This document shows, piece after piece, positions 62,252 through 64,000 of a DNA stretch of 64,000 nt. The translations under genes were made by a program, and so were the position numbers. The notes beneath the pieces were generated by a model, which did not search any database, was not told the DNA's origin, and saw only the letters and a list, made by a program, of their open reading frames with translations. Positions within the stretch are counted from its first letter, which is position 1, and every line of letters begins with the position of its first letter. The stretch comes from Deinococcus aerius. Lineage in GTDB: Bacteria > Deinococcota > Deinococci > Deinococcales > Deinococcaceae. The DNA is taken from the NCBI RefSeq assembly GCF_002897375.1, contig NZ_BFAG01000008.1, positions 165,285-229,284 of the forward strand. Reading direction: 5' to 3'.

Positions 62252-62280
62252 AATCTACATTCCCAGACTGACAATGTGAA
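62252..62280 (-). promoter_or_regulatory. Promoter of the polysaccharide operon
   Basis: On the minus strand TTCACA and TAGATT are 17 nt apart, about 100 nt before the pelF-like ATG. The rest of the 311-nt gap (62151-62461) shows no gene; its far edge has CCCTTCGCTCGCGCTCAGCGTGA-type repeat-like sequence next to the regulator stop. Confidence 0.5.
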
Positions 62281-62461
62281 GAAACCCACCCCGAAGTATG
62301 AGAGACTTCCCCCATCGGACGCCCGGCGTTCCCTCTGGGGTTGGGAAGCGGCTGGGTTCAGGGCCACTGACGAAAGAACCCGTCAAGCTGGGCCGTTTGC
62401 TGCGCTGGGGGTCAATTCCGCGGGGCGTCCCCGGCGCCAGGTGTGGACCCTTCGCTCGCGC

Positions 62462-64000
62462 TCAGCGTGACAACTTCCGTTCATCGCTCGACGTGGGGCC
62501 GGTCTCTCGCGGCAGCAGCCCCAGCTCGGCGGCCCGGCCCACCGCCTCGGCGCGCGAGCGGCTGTCCAGGCTCGCCAGAATGTTCCCCACGTGCATCTCC
62601 ACCGTGCGCGGGCTGAGCCGCAGCTCCCGGGCGATGGCCTTGTCGGTGCGCCCGCGCGCGACGAGGAGCAGCACTTCGAGCTGGCGCCGGGTGAGCCAGG
62701 CGGCGGCACCCCGGGGCGGTTGGGTTCCGCGTTCCCCCACCGCCTCGCCCAGGCTCTCCAGTGTTCGGGCGGCGTTCCGGGCGAGCGTGACAGCGTGCAG
62801 GCCCCGCGCCACCCGGTGCGCGGCCCGGAGCTCGCCCAGCGCCGACTCGCGTTGCCCCAGGGCCGCCAGAGCCTGACCGGCGCGCAGCCGCGTGGACGCC
62901 TCCTCGAAGGGCGTGTCGGTGTCGCGCAGGAGCCCGGCGGCGACCGCGAACTGGTTCGCCGCGGCCTCCGGCTGGTCCTCGAACCACGCGAGTTCCCCCA
63001 GCGCGTGCGCCAGCGCCGAGAAGGCGACCGGCCCGCCGTTCAGGTCGGCGGCGCGGCTCAGGGCGTCGGCGGCACGCCGCAGGTCCTCCCCCGCGCCCAA
63101 CCCGGCGAAGAGGCTCGACGCCCAGCGCAGGGCGAACAGCACGTGGTAGTGGTCCTCGGCCCCCTCCCACACCTCCAGCAGGTCCCGCACCCGGCCCGCC
63201 GCCGCTCCCGGGTGGCCCGCCGCGTCCTCGGCCAGCGCGAGGCCCCACAGGGCGCGCAGCACGACGGGCGTGAGGCCGGTCTGCCGCCCCAGGGCGAGCG
63301 CCTCCAGCAGCAGGGGCCGGGCGCGGGACGGCTGCCCCCGGTGCGCGAGCACGGTGCCGAGCATCGCCCCGGCGACGGCGCGCGCCCCACCCGACGAGGC
63401 GGGCGAGCCCAGCACGGCGCGGCACTCCGCCGCCGCGCGGTCCCAGGCGCCATTCTGGTACAGCGGCACGGCCAGGCACGCGCGGCAGGCCGCCGCCGCT
63501 GCCGCCTGGTCCGCCGGGCACAGGCGGATCGCCTCCTCGTACGCGGCGCGGGCCGCGGCGTAGTCGCCCCCCTGCTCCAGGCTGTCCGCGATGCGGTGCA
63601 GCACCTCGACGGTCGCCGCCGTGTGGTCCCCGGCCAGCGCGAGGGCCAGGCCCTCCCGGGCGACCGCGAGCCCCCGGGCAACCTGCCCCAGCCGCGCCCG
63701 GGCGTTCCCCTCCTGCCCCAGGATGCGGGCCTCCAGATCAGCCCGCCCCGCGCGCCGGGCGTCCGAGAGGGCCTCGGCGAGTACGTCCAGGGCGGCGCTG
63801 CACTGGCTCGCCGCGCGCAGGGCCGCGCCGACCGCCAACCGCTCCCCGGCGGCGTCCGCGAACAGGCCGCAGGCGGCGTAGGCGTCCGCGGCGGCCCGGC
63901 GGGCCCGGGAGGCCTCCTCCCACTGGCCCTGGAGTTCGAGCGCCCCCGCGAGGCGGTGCTGGGCCGCCGCGAAGCCCCGCGTGTCGCCCGCGGCCCGGCG
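62462..64000 (-). CDS. LuxR-type transcriptional regulator with TPR-rich N-terminus (partial)
   Basis: The frame is open to the right edge, so the N-terminus is missing; at least 512 residues are present. The visible N-terminal part is Ala/Leu/Arg-rich helical repeats of the TPR kind (WEEASRARRAAADAYAACG; YAAARAAYEEAIRL; WDRAAAECRAVLG). The C-terminal LuxR HTH is LTRRQLEVLLLVARGRTDKA with ELRLSPRTVEMHVGNILASL. Similar to MalT/LAL-type regulators, which often have an N-terminal ATPase that would lie outside the window. It reads toward the polysaccharide operon and may control it. Confidence 0.85.
   Translation of the reverse strand, partial: RRAAGDTRGFAAAQHRLAGALELQGQWEEASRARRAAADAYAACGLFADAAGERLAVGAALRAASQCSAALDVLAEALSDARRAGRADLEARILGQEGNARARLGQVARGLAVAREGLALALAGDHTAATVEVLHRIADSLEQGGDYAAARAAYEEAIRLCPADQAAAAAACRACLAVPLYQNGAWDRAAAECRAVLGSPASSGGARAVAGAMLGTVLAHRGQPSRARPLLLEALALGRQTGLTPVVLRALWGLALAEDAAGHPGAAAGRVRDLLEVWEGAEDHYHVLFALRWASSLFAGLGAGEDLRRAADALSRAADLNGGPVAFSALAHALGELAWFEDQPEAAANQFAVAAGLLRDTDTPFEEASTRLRAGQALAALGQRESALGELRAAHRVARGLHAVTLARNAARTLESLGEAVGERGTQPPRGAAAWLTRRQLEVLLLVARGRTDKAIARELRLSPRTVEMHVGNILASLDSRSRAEAVGRAAELGLLPRETGPTSSDERKLSR

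Overview
The window is GC-rich (about 70%), almost fully coding, and reads like a Deinococcus or close relative. Support for this is the codon and GC style, very many 4-nt NTGA gene overlaps, several genes whose only upstream signal is a TAnnnT -10 box 6-7 nt before the start codon (leaderless type), GC-rich dispersed palindromic repeats, and an orphan phytochrome-style response regulator. No rRNA, tRNA, CRISPR array, transposase or phage gene was found. The genus is an inference; no single marker gene settles it.

Layout. (1) 1-880: the end of a FAD-linked oxidase, a secreted protein and a possible hydrolase remnant. (2) 881-8,834: a sugar locus with an ArsR-type regulator divergent from a CUT1 binding protein, two permeases, a GH2 glycosidase and a xylulokinase-like kinase; no ATPase is present. 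(3) 8,846-10,944: a Gfo/Idh/MocA oxidoreductase and a zinc alcohol dehydrogenase, divergent from (4) 11,256-17,269: a complete YtfQ-R-T-YjfF-type galactofuranose or pentose importer followed by a phytanoyl-CoA dioxygenase-family enzyme. (5) 17,502-25,737: mostly single genes: class I amidotransferase, response regulator, PaaK-type CoA ligase, metallophosphoesterase, MATE transporter, MerR regulator and quinone reductase. (6) 25,897-32,629: iron/siderophore uptake with three binding proteins, two FecCD permeases, one ATPase and an embedded sucrase/ferredoxin-like protein; its last three genes lie between two direct copies of a composite repeat. (7) 32,993-34,789: a long acyl-CoA dehydrogenase. 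(8) 34,957-37,591: an XPB-type helicase overlapping a DUF790/Bax1-type nuclease. (9) 37,935-38,819: a secreted C39-like protein, divergent from (10) 38,989-47,042: an acyl-CoA catabolic operon (SDR, MaoC, two hotdog thioesterases, SMP-30-like protein, ACAD11-like dehydrogenase, SDR, APH-type kinase) interrupted by an AbrB-PIN toxin-antitoxin pair. A second Phd-PIN pair follows in convergent orientation. (11) 47,874-52,791: a second GH2 enzyme close in sequence to the first, hydrolases, a phosphatase and a zinc-ribbon thioredoxin.

(12) 52,804-62,150 (minus strand) is the standout: an exopolysaccharide operon combining a PelF-type glycosyltransferase, a polytopic membrane protein, a LegB-like dehydratase/epimerase, a sugar nucleotidyltransferase, another epimerase, a secreted Agd3-like (CE18/CBM87-type) deacetylase lipoprotein and two GH114-type polygalactosaminidase-fold proteins. 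This toolkit resembles both the Pel system and the fungal galactosaminogalactan pathway and suggests a cationic, partly deacetylated amino-sugar polymer. A LuxR-type regulator with a TPR-rich N-terminal region runs off the window end upstream of it.

Other unusual points: three genes appear to lack ATG/GTG/TTG starts and would begin at CTG overlapping the upstream stop; a three-hairpin palindromic element sits in frame inside the SMP-30-like gene; related operator-like palindromes lie near three promoters; and a decayed copy of the paaK 3' end lies on the far side of the neighbouring phosphoesterase gene.
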